Positions 1 to 7,634 of a stretch of DNA of 64,000 nt are shown in pieces; position 1 is the first letter of the stretch, and every line of letters begins with the position of its first letter. Position numbers and translations under genes: made by a program. The stretch is taken from positions 1-64,000 of the forward strand of contig JADZCN010000098.1 in the NCBI GenBank assembly GCA_020851565.1, in the 5' to 3' direction. The notes under the pieces were generated by a model that was not told the origin of the DNA, did not search any database, and saw nothing but the letters and a program-made list of their open reading frames with translations. The stretch is from Acidobacteriota bacterium. Lineage in GTDB: Bacteria > Acidobacteriota > Vicinamibacteria > Vicinamibacterales > UBA2999.

Positions 1-197
1 GCACCCGTTCGCACCCGCCGCACCCGTTCGCACCCGCCGCACCCGTTCACACCCGCCGCACCCGTTCGCACCCGCCGCACCGGGTCGCACCCGCCGCACC
101 GGTTCGCACCCGCCGCACCCGTTCGCACCCGCCGCACCCGATCGCACCTGCCGCACCCGATCGCACCTGCCGCACCCGATCGCACCTGCCGCACCCG
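1..197. repeat. 19-bp tandem repeat, about 10.4 copies
   Basis: Ten consecutive 19-base units of the form GCACCCGTTCGCACCCGCC, plus a 7-base partial copy. Units 8-10 share a variant (GCACCCGATCGCACCTGCC), so the array grew by local duplication. Units are contiguous with no spacers. The last partial unit ends exactly at the stop codon of the minus-strand apbE gene. The array starts at the window edge, so its true length is unknown. Confidence 0.95.
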
Positions 198-1247
198 TCA
201 CGGAGTCGGCGCCCGCTCCAGTCTGAGGCGCTGGCCAAGGCCGCTCGACACCTTTACCTCGTTGGCGGCGGTCACGATGACCGCCTCAACGTCCGGCAGC
301 CGCTCGACGAGTGCCAGGCCCTCGTCCGGGCCGAGGATGAAGACGCCGGTGGACAGCCAGTCGGCCTGCAGCGCGGACTTCGCGAGGATTGTCACGCTGC
401 GGCAGAGGCGTGCCGGCTGCCCGGTGTCCGGATCCAGCAGGTGGTGGAAGCGCACGCCGTCCTTCTCGAAGAACCGCTCGTAATCGCCCGAGGTCGAGAA
501 CGTCTCGTCCGACAGCTCGATGGTGGCGAAACTCTCGCCGTCGGTACCGCGCGGGTCGGCCAGCCCGACGCGCCAGGCCCGGTCGCCCCGGCGTCCCGCG
601 GCGTACAGGTCACCTCCGGCCTGGACGAGGAAATGCTCGAATCCCCGCCCGCGGAGAAGGTCGGCGGCGCGGTCCATCGCGTAACCCTTTCCGATGCCGC
701 CCAGGTGCACGCGGACGCCCGCACGCGTGATCCGTGCCGTGCCGCGCCCTTCGTCCACCTCGACGGCTTCGTAATCCACGAACGGCAGGCGGGCGGCAAT
801 CGCCTCGGGCGCCGGCACGCGGTTGTCCTGATCGTGATCGAACTTCCAGATGTCGGAGAGCGCGCCGAAGGTGATGTCGAACTTACCGCCGGTGAGCAGG
901 CCGGCCTCGCGAGCCGCGCGCAGGACGGCCCGCGTATCCGGTCCGACCGGCACGGCCGGCCCGCCCGCCGCCGCGTTCAGGCGCGCGACGTCGCTGCCGG
1001 GGCGCCACACGCTCAGCGCCGATTCCAGCCGATCGAACTCGGTGAAGGCCGCCGCAATCGCCGTTGACGCGCCTTCGCGATCCGTCGTCCAGACCGAGAT
1101 GCGCAGGGTCGAGCCCATCGCCATGCGCACGTCCTCGACGAGGCCGGGCTCGGGCGCCCGGGTGCGGCAGGCCGCCATCGTGGCCAGCAGGGCCACGCCG
1201 GTTAGAATCCTTTTGATGCCGGCGGACTCTATGGAAGGCAACGGCAA
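198..1247 (-). CDS. apbE: FAD:protein FMN transferase (ApbE-like lipoprotein)
   Basis: Predicted to transfer FMN from FAD to a Thr/Ser of periplasmic flavoproteins such as RnfG/NqrC-type subunits. The 349-residue frame has a hydrophobic N-terminus ending in a lipobox (TMAAC, Cys near residue 27). The ApbE core follows: HLGGIGKGYAMD, VQAGGDLYAAG, the segment TFSTSGDYERFF with a following HHLLDPDTG, and SALQADWLSTG near the C-terminus, which carries the Mg-binding Asp in the family. The first codon of the open frame is TTG and lies only 11 bases from the ATG of the divergent gene. The only other in-frame start before the lipobox is a GTG 17 codons in, which leaves a very short signal peptide. 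The start is therefore uncertain; the family call is firm. A 19-bp tandem repeat abuts the stop. Confidence 0.9.
   Translation of the reverse strand: MPLPSIESAGIKRILTGVALLATMAACRTRAPEPGLVEDVRMAMGSTLRISVWTTDREGASTAIAAAFTEFDRLESALSVWRPGSDVARLNAAAGGPAVPVGPDTRAVLRAAREAGLLTGGKFDITFGALSDIWKFDHDQDNRVPAPEAIAARLPFVDYEAVEVDEGRGTARITRAGVRVHLGGIGKGYAMDRAADLLRGRGFEHFLVQAGGDLYAAGRRGDRAWRVGLADPRGTDGESFATIELSDETFSTSGDYERFFEKDGVRFHHLLDPDTGQPARLCRSVTILAKSALQADWLSTGVFILGPDEGLALVERLPDVEAVIVTAANEVKVSSGLGQRLRLERAPTP
1203..1208 (+). promoter_or_regulatory. candidate -10 box TAGAAT upstream of the DUF2892 gene
   Basis: TAGAAT at 1203-1208 matches the -10 form seen before several other genes here. It lies about 50 bases before the ATG at 1259, inside the 5' end of the divergent apbE gene. 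No good -35 hexamer is visible. An AAGGGAGGA ribosome binding site at 1246-1254 serves the + strand gene. Confidence 0.35.
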
Positions 1248-1258
1248 GGGAGGACATT

Positions 1259-1471
1259 ATGAGCCGCTTTCTGAGCGTGAACGAGCATCCGGTGGAACGG
1301 GTCCTGCGCGTGGGCCTGGGGGTGGCGCTGGTCGGCCTGGCGGCGTTCGGCACGATCGGGGTGTGGGGTTACATAGGAGTGGTGCCGATCCTGACGGGCA
1401 TCGTGGGCAATTGCCCGCTCTACAGCCTCCTGGGGATTTCGACTTGCCCGATGCGGACGCCGGGAGCCTGA
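1259..1471 (+). CDS. DUF2892 (YgaP-like) small inner-membrane protein
   Basis: 70-residue protein with two hydrophobic segments (about residues 17-34 and 38-55) and the DUF2892 signature GNCPLYSLLGISTCPM at the C-terminus. Members are small inner-membrane proteins, sometimes fused to rhodanese domains as in YgaP. No catalytic function is known for the free-standing form. The ATG has a strong AAGGGAGGA site six bases upstream. It is transcribed divergently from apbE with almost no spacer. Confidence 0.88.
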   Translation: MSRFLSVNEHPVERVLRVGLGVALVGLAAFGTIGVWGYIGVVPILTGIVGNCPLYSLLGISTCPMRTPGA

Positions 1472-1616
1472 CCGACGTCGTGCTCCTCGGCGGTTGGCGA
1501 CGGGCGATCGCGACGCCTTCGACGTGATCGTCGCCAGCCATGGCCCCGGTGTCTCTCGACTCGCGCGCCTGCCCCTGCCGCGCGCAGACGAGGCCGATGA
1601 TGGGGATGCGACGACA

Positions 1617-1656
1617 ACGTAACGTCGTTGAAACACGAGTGTAACGGTCGCGTAAT
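1617..1656 (+). promoter_or_regulatory. four-unit Pho box (PhoB-type operator)
   Basis: Four 7-base units start exactly 11 bases apart: ACGTAAC (1617), TTGAAAC (1628), GTGTAAC (1639) and GCGTAAT (1650). The 4-base spacers are GTCG, ACGA and GGTC. The period and the pattern n(T/C)G(T/A)AA(C/T) fit the PhoB box (CTGTAAC/CTGTCAT, 7+4). The array ends 22 bases before the GTG of a phosphate-selective porin, which is a known type of PhoB target. PhoB control is inferred; the spacing is seen directly. Confidence 0.7.
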
Positions 1657-1678
1657 CTCGAGCTGGGACACTGCTTGG

Positions 1679-3169
1679 GTGACTCGATATCTCAGCTCCC
1701 GGGTGATCCTGACCGCCGCCCTGGCCGCGGCAATGCTCGTGGCCCCGACGGCCCGTGCGTATGCGGGCAACGAGGCCATGCTCAAGCTGCTGCGCATCCT
1801 CCGCGATCGCGGCTCCATCACGGCCGAGGAGTACGAGGAGCTCCGCCTCGCGGCCGGTCAGCCGGAGACGTCGTCGGCGCCTGTCGCGGCGGCCATCGAA
1901 ACGCCGCGCGCGGCGCAGGCGCCGGCGGCCGCGCCCGTCCTGCCCGCGACGACCGAGGCCTTGGCCACGCGCGTGCAGGCCCTCGAGGCGCAGGTGGCAA
2001 AGCAGGACACGGAGATCGTGCGCAAGGCGCTGGCCAACAAGTGGTACGAGCGGATCGGCCTGCGCGGGTACACGCAGTTCCGCTTGAGCAAGGCCGCCGA
2101 CTCGGAGAGCGGGCCGGCCGTCGAGGTACCGGCGGATCGGTCCGTGAACGACAACGAGTCGTTCGTCATCCGGCGTGGGCGGTTCGTCTTCAGCGGCGAC
2201 GCGACCGAGCGCCTGGCCATCTACGCGCAGATGGACTTCAACGGATCCACGGGCGCGGCCGACTACTCGCTGCAGATGCGCGACCTCTATGCGGACATCG
2301 CGCTCGACAAGGCCAAGGCCTTCCGCGTGCGGCTCGGACAGTCGAAGGTGCCCTTCGGGTGGGTGAACCTGCAGTCGAGCCAGAACCGCGCGGCGCTCGA
2401 GCGGCCCGAGGCGATCAACAGCGCCGTGGAGGGCGAGCGCGACTACGGCGCGTACCTGATGTGGGCGTCGCCCGAGGCCCGGCGCCGCTTCCGGGACCTG
2501 GTCGGTCAGGGGCTCAAGGGCTCCGGTGACTACGGTGTCGTGGCCGTCGGCGCCTACAACGGCCACGGGTTGAATCGCTCCGACGCCAATGGCGATCCGC
2601 ACTGGGTGGCGAGGGCGAGCTATCCGTTCAAGCTGGCGAGCGGCCAGTACTTCGAACTGGGTGTGCAGGCCTACAAAGGCCGGTTCGTGCCGGCCACCAC
2701 GACGATTGCGGTCGACGGCGCCACGCTCACCCCTGGACGGGATGCCGGAGGCGTCACCGACGAGCGCGTCGGCGTGTCGGCCGTGTGGTATCCGCAGCCC
2801 TTCGGCGTCGAGGCGGAGTGGAACTTCGGCCGCGGCCCGGAATTGAGCGACGATCTCCGGACGATCGACGTGCGCTCGCTCCAGGGCGGGTACGTGCAGG
2901 CGAGCTACCGTCGGACCGGCACGGCCCTCGGCACCGTGTTTCCGTTCGTGCGGTGGAACTACTACGACGGCGGCCGCAAGTTCGCCCGCAACGCGCCGCA
3001 CCTGAAGGTGAACGAGGTGGACTTCGGCCTCGAGATGGCAAAGTGGTCCGAGGTCGAGCTGGCGATGATCTACACACGCACGTTCACGCGCACACGGACG
3101 AGCGCGTTCCCGTACACCGACTCCAAGGGCATCAACAGGCTCGGCGTTCAGGTGCAGTGGAACTACTGA
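1679..3169 (+). CDS. phosphate-selective porin (OprO/OprP family)
   Basis: 496-residue outer-membrane porin predicted to pass phosphate or other anions. The GTG at 1679 gives a proper signal peptide (positively charged start, hydrophobic core, ATARAYA-like cleavage region). A short coiled-coil-like segment follows (KLLRILRDRGSITAEEYEEL), then an A/P-rich stretch and a second coil (TRVQALEAQVAKQDTEI), the layout typical of OprO/P proteins. The beta-barrel follows, with the family blocks GYTQFRLS, IRRGRFVFSGD and RLGQSKVPFGWVNLQSSQNR, and ends in an aromatic QVQWNY. The frame is open from 1628, but that region is occupied by the Pho box. If the Pho box drives transcription, the mRNA would begin almost at the GTG, so it may be leaderless. 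A CGCAGAT repeat array starts two bases after the stop. Confidence 0.9.
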   Translation: MTRYLSSRVILTAALAAAMLVAPTARAYAGNEAMLKLLRILRDRGSITAEEYEELRLAAGQPETSSAPVAAAIETPRAAQAPAAAPVLPATTEALATRVQALEAQVAKQDTEIVRKALANKWYERIGLRGYTQFRLSKAADSESGPAVEVPADRSVNDNESFVIRRGRFVFSGDATERLAIYAQMDFNGSTGAADYSLQMRDLYADIALDKAKAFRVRLGQSKVPFGWVNLQSSQNRAALERPEAINSAVEGERDYGAYLMWASPEARRRFRDLVGQGLKGSGDYGVVAVGAYNGHGLNRSDANGDPHWVARASYPFKLASGQYFELGVQAYKGRFVPATTTIAVDGATLTPGRDAGGVTDERVGVSAVWYPQPFGVEAEWNFGRGPELSDDLRTIDVRSLQGGYVQASYRRTGTALGTVFPFVRWNYYDGGRKFARNAPHLKVNEVDFGLEMAKWSEVELAMIYTRTFTRTRTSAFPYTDSKGINRLGVQVQWNY

Positions 3170-3170
3170 A

Positions 3171-3209
3171 CGCAGATTGCGCAGATTACGCAGATGGCGC
3201 AGATAAGGC
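3171..3209. repeat. CGCAGAT-type degenerate array
   Basis: CGCAGATTG, CGCAGATTA, CGCAGATGG and CGCAGATAA follow each other directly, starting two bases after the porin stop codon. The same word family recurs on both strands at six other places in this window. Confidence 0.85.
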
Positions 3210-3340
3210 TCACGAGATCGGAGCGGCTGACGCGTCCCCTGTGAGCGGACGGCATCCGCGGCACACCGGCCCCTGAGGCCCTGAGCTGACGTGGGCGAGG
3301 CTTTCTGCCGAGCGACCTGCGTGCCGGTGACCCTGCCTTG

Positions 3341-3437
3341 TCTGCGCCATCTGCGTCCATCTGCGGCCCTGCGCCATCGGCGTTATCTGCGCCATCTGCG
3401 TCGCGGCAACCCGGCGCCATCTGGACCCATCTGCGGC
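3341..3437. repeat. ATCTGCG-type array (inverse orientation)
   Basis: Degenerate units TCTGCGCC, ATCTGCGTCC, ATCTGCGGCC and ATCTGCGCC continue to about 3437. This is the reverse complement of the 3171-3209 array, so the two face each other across about 130 bases that show no coding signal. The open frame of the next gene runs through this array but begins as a real gene only at about 3464. Confidence 0.85.
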
Positions 3438-3454
3438 TCCCCCGCATCTGTGTC

Positions 3455-3460
3455 TACAAT
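3455..3460 (+). promoter_or_regulatory. candidate -10 box TACAAT for the L,D-transpeptidase gene
   Basis: TACAAT ends three bases before ATG (3464) and six bases before the next in-frame GTG (3467). With the usual 6-7 base distance the transcript would begin at the GTG, so a leaderless mRNA is likely. There is no ribosome binding site. Confidence 0.5.
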
Positions 3461-3463
3461 CGG

Positions 3464-5176
3464 ATGGTGCGTATACGTCGGCTCATCAGCGTCTTGTCGA
3501 CGTGCGGGCTCCTGGCCTGCGCGGATGCCTCGACATCCTCTTCCCCTGCCGCCCCTGTGCCGCAGGCCGATCGGCCGCCGCTCCAGATCTCGGCGGAGGG
3601 ACGAGGCGCGGCGTTTCGCGCCGTGCTCGGTGAGGGCGATGCTGCGCTGGGAATCCGGACCGTGGTTGAGCGAAGGCAGCTCGAGTCGTTGTACGGCGTG
3701 GCGGAGCCCGCGTTCCTCTGGGTGGACGAGACAGGGCAGCCCAGCCAGGCCGCGCGCGAGGCGCTGGCGTGGCTCGCGGATGCGGCGTCGGAAGGGCTCG
3801 ATCCGGATGATTACGCCGCGCCTGAAATCGAGCGGGTCGCCAGGGGGCACGAGGGCGAGGGTGTGCCCGAGGTGACGATGCTCGCGCGCTTCGACGCGCG
3901 CCTGAGCCTGGGCCTGCTGCGCTACTGGCGCGACCTGCACCTCGGGCGGGTCGATCCGCGCGCGGTTGGCTTCCGCATGAACGCGCCCACCGACGATCAT
4001 GACTTTGCGGCGATGCTCCGGGAGGCGCTGGTCGCGAACCGGCTGGGCGGCGCCACCGAGGAGCTCAGGCCGCCGCTGGCGCTCTATCGGGGGCTCGTGG
4101 CCGCGCTGGCCATGTACCGGCGGCTGGCCGCGGCCGATGCCCACCCATTGACGCTTGCGGTCCCCAGGGTATCGGTGAAGCCGGGGGCGCCATTCGATGC
4201 CGTCGGTCCGCTCGTCGAGCGGCTGCGCCTGTTGGGCGACCTGCCCGCCGAGGCTCCCGCACCCGTGGACACGGCCGTTTACGATGGCGCGGTCGTGGAG
4301 GGCGTCAAGCGATTCCAGGCGCGGCACGGCCTCGAGCCTGACGGGGTGCTGGGCCGATCGACCGTCGCCGCGCTGAACGTGCCGCTCGACCAGCGCGTCG
4401 CGCAGCTCGAGCTGGCCCTCGAGCGTCTCCGCTGGCTTCCGCACCTGCGCGCGGACGGCTTCCTGGCCGTCAACATCCCGATGTTCAGGCTGTGGGGCTG
4501 GGGCGCGGTCCCGCCGGACGGCATGCCCGCCTTCGACATGGCCGTCATCGTCGGGAAGGCGCTGAACACGCAGACGCCGGTGTTCGTGGAGGAGATGCGC
4601 CACATCATCTTCCGGCCCTACTGGAACGTGCCGCGCTCGATCCTGCGGGGCGAGGTGCTGCCGGCCATGGCACGCGACCCGAAGTACCTGGCGCGCAACG
4701 ACATGGAGATCGTGGCGGGCGAGAGCGACGAGGCGCGGCGCGTAGCGGCGGACGAGGAGGGCGTGGCCGGCCTTCGCGACGGCCGTTACCGCGTGCGGCA
4801 GCGTCCCGGCCCGAAGAACTCACTCGGGCTCGTGAAGTTCGTCTTTCCCAACGACGAGAACGTGTACATGCATGGCACGCCTGCCGTGTCCCTCTTCGGT
4901 CGCCCGCGGCGGGACTTCAGCCACGGCTGCATCCGCGTGGAGGACCCGGTGAAGCTGGCCGAGTGGATGCTGCGCGATCAGCCCGAGTGGACCCGCGAGC
5001 GAATCCTGGAGGCGATGAACGGCGACCGATCGGTGCAGGTGAAGCTGACGCGCCCGGTGCAGGTGGTGCTGTTCTACCTGACGGCGGTCGCCATGCCGGG
5101 CACCGGCGACGTGCGCTTCGCAGACGACATCTACGGTCACGACCGACGCCTCGCGCGTGCCCTCGCCGACCGCTGA
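3464..5176 (+). CDS. L,D-transpeptidase, YcbB/LdtD type
   Basis: 570-residue periplasmic cross-linking enzyme predicted to form 3-3 (mDAP-mDAP) bonds in peptidoglycan. Order seen: signal peptide with a possible lipobox (CGLLAC), an N-terminal scaffold domain of roughly 200 residues, a peptidoglycan-binding module (VKRFQARHGLEPDGVLGRST), then the YkuD catalytic domain. That domain has HGTPAVSLFGRPRRDFSHGC, with the nucleophile Cys near residue 489 in SHGCIRVEDP. The length is close to the 615 residues of E. coli YcbB. ATG 3464 or GTG 3467 is preferred over the upstream open frame because a -10 box and a repeat array lie there. The stop runs straight into a GAGAACCC repeat. Confidence 0.92.
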   Translation: MVRIRRLISVLSTCGLLACADASTSSSPAAPVPQADRPPLQISAEGRGAAFRAVLGEGDAALGIRTVVERRQLESLYGVAEPAFLWVDETGQPSQAAREALAWLADAASEGLDPDDYAAPEIERVARGHEGEGVPEVTMLARFDARLSLGLLRYWRDLHLGRVDPRAVGFRMNAPTDDHDFAAMLREALVANRLGGATEELRPPLALYRGLVAALAMYRRLAAADAHPLTLAVPRVSVKPGAPFDAVGPLVERLRLLGDLPAEAPAPVDTAVYDGAVVEGVKRFQARHGLEPDGVLGRSTVAALNVPLDQRVAQLELALERLRWLPHLRADGFLAVNIPMFRLWGWGAVPPDGMPAFDMAVIVGKALNTQTPVFVEEMRHIIFRPYWNVPRSILRGEVLPAMARDPKYLARNDMEIVAGESDEARRVAADEEGVAGLRDGRYRVRQRPGPKNSLGLVKFVFPNDENVYMHGTPAVSLFGRPRRDFSHGCIRVEDPVKLAEWMLRDQPEWTRERILEAMNGDRSVQVKLTRPVQVVLFYLTAVAMPGTGDVRFADDIYGHDRRLARALADR

Positions 5177-5210
5177 GAACCCGAGAACCCGCGAACCCGA
5201 GAACCTCAGA
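5175..5210. repeat. GAGAACCC degenerate array
   Basis: GAGAACCC, GAGAACCC, GCGAACCC and GAGAACCT occur in a row, starting on the stop codon of the L,D-transpeptidase and ending about ten bases before the stop of the convergent peptidase gene. Another short-word array placed at a gene's 3' end. Confidence 0.8.
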
Positions 5211-5219
5211 CCCCTCGCC

Positions 5220-5756
5220 CTACCACCGCCTGACTCGTCCCGTATCCACGTGAACGAAGTTGGAGCTGGGGTAGTAGCCCACCCCGCCGCGGCCCGCGGC
5301 GAGCGCCGCCTGGCGCAGCTTCGGGAGCGGCACGTCGGCCAGGCGGATGTCGATGGCCTGGCCCATCATGTGCAGGCTGCGGCCGGCCACGCCCTCGCTG
5401 CGGCTGCGCAGCATGGCATTGGTCTTCGGCGAGCGGTATCCGGAAATCACCTGGAAGGGGCGGCTGGTCTCGGTGAGGCGCGTGAGCCCGTGCAGCAGAT
5501 CGAGCAGGCCCTGGTCGATCGGGTGGACGTCGCCGGTGCGGAAGTCGCGGAGGACCTGGTTGACGGTGGCCAGTGCGTCGGGGAGGTAGCGGCTGCCCTG
5601 GGCGTACTCCACGGTGAGCTTCTCGCCGGTATGGGTGTGCACGAACTTCAGGGCACGGGTGCCGTCGGCGGCGGCAAGAAGCGCCTGCGGGCGCGCGAGG
5701 ACGGGCACGGCGGCCGCGAGCGTGGCCACGAACTGTCGGCGACACATCGAGCGCAT
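5220..5756 (-). CDS. DUF882/YcbK-like M15 peptidase, Tat-type signal
   Basis: 178-residue protein from the ATG at 5756, which has a GAGGGAGTC ribosome site. The N-terminus carries a twin-arginine-like start (CRRQFVATLAAAVPVL). The peptidase M15-like domain shows SGYRSPKTNAMLRSRS, SLHMMGQAIDIRL (His and Asp zinc ligands) and SNFVHVDTGRVRRW (third His). YcbK/MepK-like proteins cleave peptide cross-links in peptidoglycan. Its convergent neighbour is a YcbB-like L,D-transpeptidase, and ycbB and ycbK are also neighbours in E. coli, so the pair is functionally plausible. The frame is open further upstream, but that part overlaps prfC. Confidence 0.9.
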   Translation of the reverse strand: MRSMCRRQFVATLAAAVPVLARPQALLAAADGTRALKFVHTHTGEKLTVEYAQGSRYLPDALATVNQVLRDFRTGDVHPIDQGLLDLLHGLTRLTETSRPFQVISGYRSPKTNAMLRSRSEGVAGRSLHMMGQAIDIRLADVPLPKLRQAALAAGRGGVGYYPSSNFVHVDTGRVRRW

Positions 5757-5902
5757 GAAGGACTCCCTCACTTGAAACGACACCCCGGCCATGCAGCCGA
5801 CAGCGGCCTGGACCAGAGGCTTCGTGGATTGTACCGGGGACGCCAGATTATAGCACCGTGGCGCGAGCCGTCCCGGGCCTGCGATCGGGGACCCGGACCT
5901 GC

Positions 5903-5908
5903 TATCTT
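5903..5908 (+). promoter_or_regulatory. candidate -10 box TATCTT for prfC
   Basis: TATCTT ends nine bases before the GTG start of prfC at 5918. No ribosome site precedes the GTG, so a leaderless or nearly leaderless transcript is likely. Confidence 0.5.
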
Positions 5909-5917
5909 GGTAAGTTC

Positions 5918-7504
5918 GTGACTGCCGCCACACAGACGTCCGAGGCCATCGCACGCGAGGTCGCCCGCCGGCGCACCTTCGCCATCATCTCGCACCCCGA
6001 CGCGGGCAAGACCACGCTCACCGAGAAGACGCTGCTGTACGCGGGCGCCATCGAGCTGGCGGGCGCCGTCCGCGGCAAGAAGGCGCAGCGGCACGCCGTG
6101 TCCGACTGGATGGACATCGAGCGCGAGCGGGGCATCTCCATCACGTCCGCGGCGCTCGAGTTCGACCTGTTCGACCACCGCGTGACGCTGCTCGACACGC
6201 CCGGCCACCGCGATTTCAGCGAGGACACGTACCGCACCCTCCTCGCGGTGGACAGCGTGGTCATGGTGATCGACGCGGCCAAGGGCATCGAGAGCCAGAC
6301 GCGCAAGCTGTTCGAGGTGGCGCGGCAGCGCCGCCTGCCGATGCTGACGTTCGTGAACAAGCTGGACCTGCCCGCGCGCGACCCCCTGGAGCTGCTGGAC
6401 GAGATCGAGCGCGTGCTGGGCGTGGCCGCCGTGCCGATGAACTGGCCCATCGGCACCGGCGATCGGTTCCGCGGCGTGTACGACCTGCAGCGCGACGAGG
6501 TGCTCTTCTACGAGCGCACGGGCGGCGCGCGCCGTGCGCCCGTGGCCGTGGCCAGCGCGGACGATCCGCGCCTGACCGATCTCATCGGCGAGGAGCGCCG
6601 CGGTGAGCTGCTCGAGGCCGTGCACCTCCTCTCGGCCGCGGGCACGCGCTTCGACCGCGAGGCGTACCTGGCGGGCCGCCAGACCGCCGTGTTCTTCGGG
6701 TCCGCGCTCTCGAACTTCGGTCTCGAGACCTTCCTCGCCGCGCTCGTGGACCTGGCGCCGCCGCCGCAGCCACGCGAGAGCGACATCGGCCTCATCGACC
6801 CGGCCTCCACCGACTTCAGCGGCTTCATCTTCAAGATCCAGGCGAACATGAACCCGCGGCACCGCGACCGCGTGGCCTTCGTGCGGGTCTGCTCGGGCGT
6901 GCTCACGAAGGACATGCTCGTGACCAACGCGCGGCTCGACGCGCCGGTCCGCCTGTCGCGGCCCAGCCGCTTCTTCGGCCGCGATCGGGAGACCGTGGAG
7001 AGCGCCTACCCGGGCGATGTCGTCGGGCTGGTGAACCCGGGGCGCTTCGCCATCGGCGACACCCTCTACACCGGCACGCGCGTGAGCTATCCGCGCATCC
7101 CGCACTTCCCGGCGGAGTTCTTCGGGGCCATGCGCCTGCGCGACGTCAAGTTCAAGCAGTTCGACGAAGGCGTCCGCCAGCTCGAGGAGGAGGGGCTGAT
7201 GCAGGTCGTGTTCCCCATCTACGGCAAGCGCGAGCCCATTCTCGGCGTCGTCGGCGCCCTGCAGTTCGACATCGTCGAGGCGCGCATGAAGAACGAGTAT
7301 GGTGTGGCGTGCCAGGTGGACAAGCTGCCGCACATCGCCGCGCGGTGGATCGAGAACGACACGGGCGCACGGCTGAAGCTGCCGCAGGGCGTGCTGGAGA
7401 CGGTGGATCGCGACGAGCGGCGCGTCCTGCTCTTCCAGTCGGAGTGGGAGATGCAGTACACGCAGCGGGAGAACCCGTCGCTCACGCTGCTCGCCGTCGC
7501 CTAG
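5918..7504 (+). CDS. prfC: peptide chain release factor 3
   Basis: 528-residue translational GTPase that recycles RF1/RF2 after peptide release. G-domain motifs are complete: SHPDAGKTTLTEK (P-loop), DTPGHRDFSEDTYR and FVNKLD. The RF3-specific block RHAVSDWMDIERERGISIT is present, as are the C-terminal PIYGKREPILGVVGALQFD and LFQSEWEMQYTQRENP. The length matches E. coli RF3 (529). GTG 5918 is chosen over an earlier in-frame codon because it fits the family length and sits just after a -10 box. It is divergent from the M15 peptidase gene. Confidence 0.97.
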   Translation: MTAATQTSEAIAREVARRRTFAIISHPDAGKTTLTEKTLLYAGAIELAGAVRGKKAQRHAVSDWMDIERERGISITSAALEFDLFDHRVTLLDTPGHRDFSEDTYRTLLAVDSVVMVIDAAKGIESQTRKLFEVARQRRLPMLTFVNKLDLPARDPLELLDEIERVLGVAAVPMNWPIGTGDRFRGVYDLQRDEVLFYERTGGARRAPVAVASADDPRLTDLIGEERRGELLEAVHLLSAAGTRFDREAYLAGRQTAVFFGSALSNFGLETFLAALVDLAPPPQPRESDIGLIDPASTDFSGFIFKIQANMNPRHRDRVAFVRVCSGVLTKDMLVTNARLDAPVRLSRPSRFFGRDRETVESAYPGDVVGLVNPGRFAIGDTLYTGTRVSYPRIPHFPAEFFGAMRLRDVKFKQFDEGVRQLEEEGLMQVVFPIYGKREPILGVVGALQFDIVEARMKNEYGVACQVDKLPHIAARWIENDTGARLKLPQGVLETVDRDERRVLLFQSEWEMQYTQRENPSLTLLAVA

Positions 7505-7542
7505 CAGGCGCACTCCTCACCAGGATCGCGCGCCGTCTCCCT

Positions 7543-7634
7543 CTGCGCATCTGCGGCCTCCGCGCCATCTGCGGCCTCTGTGCAATCTGCGGCCCATCTG
7601 CGGCCACCGCGTCATCTGCGGCCCATCTGCGTCA
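7543..7634. repeat. ATCTGCGGCC array between convergent genes
   Basis: Units such as CATCTGCGGCC, CATCTGCGGCC, AATCTGCGGCC and CATCTGCG fill most of the gap between the stop of prfC (7504) and the stop of the convergent TonB receptor gene (7632-7634). The array touches the receptor's stop codon. Confidence 0.85.

Noticed and set aside
1..197. CRISPR-like repeat array
   Set aside because: The 19-base units are contiguous with no spacers and no cas genes are nearby; it is a plain tandem repeat.
1229..3001. Long minus-strand open frame (590 codons) opposite the porin
   Set aside because: Composition is Arg/Gly/His-rich with no recognisable domain. It is the antisense shadow of a clear porin gene, as expected at this GC content.
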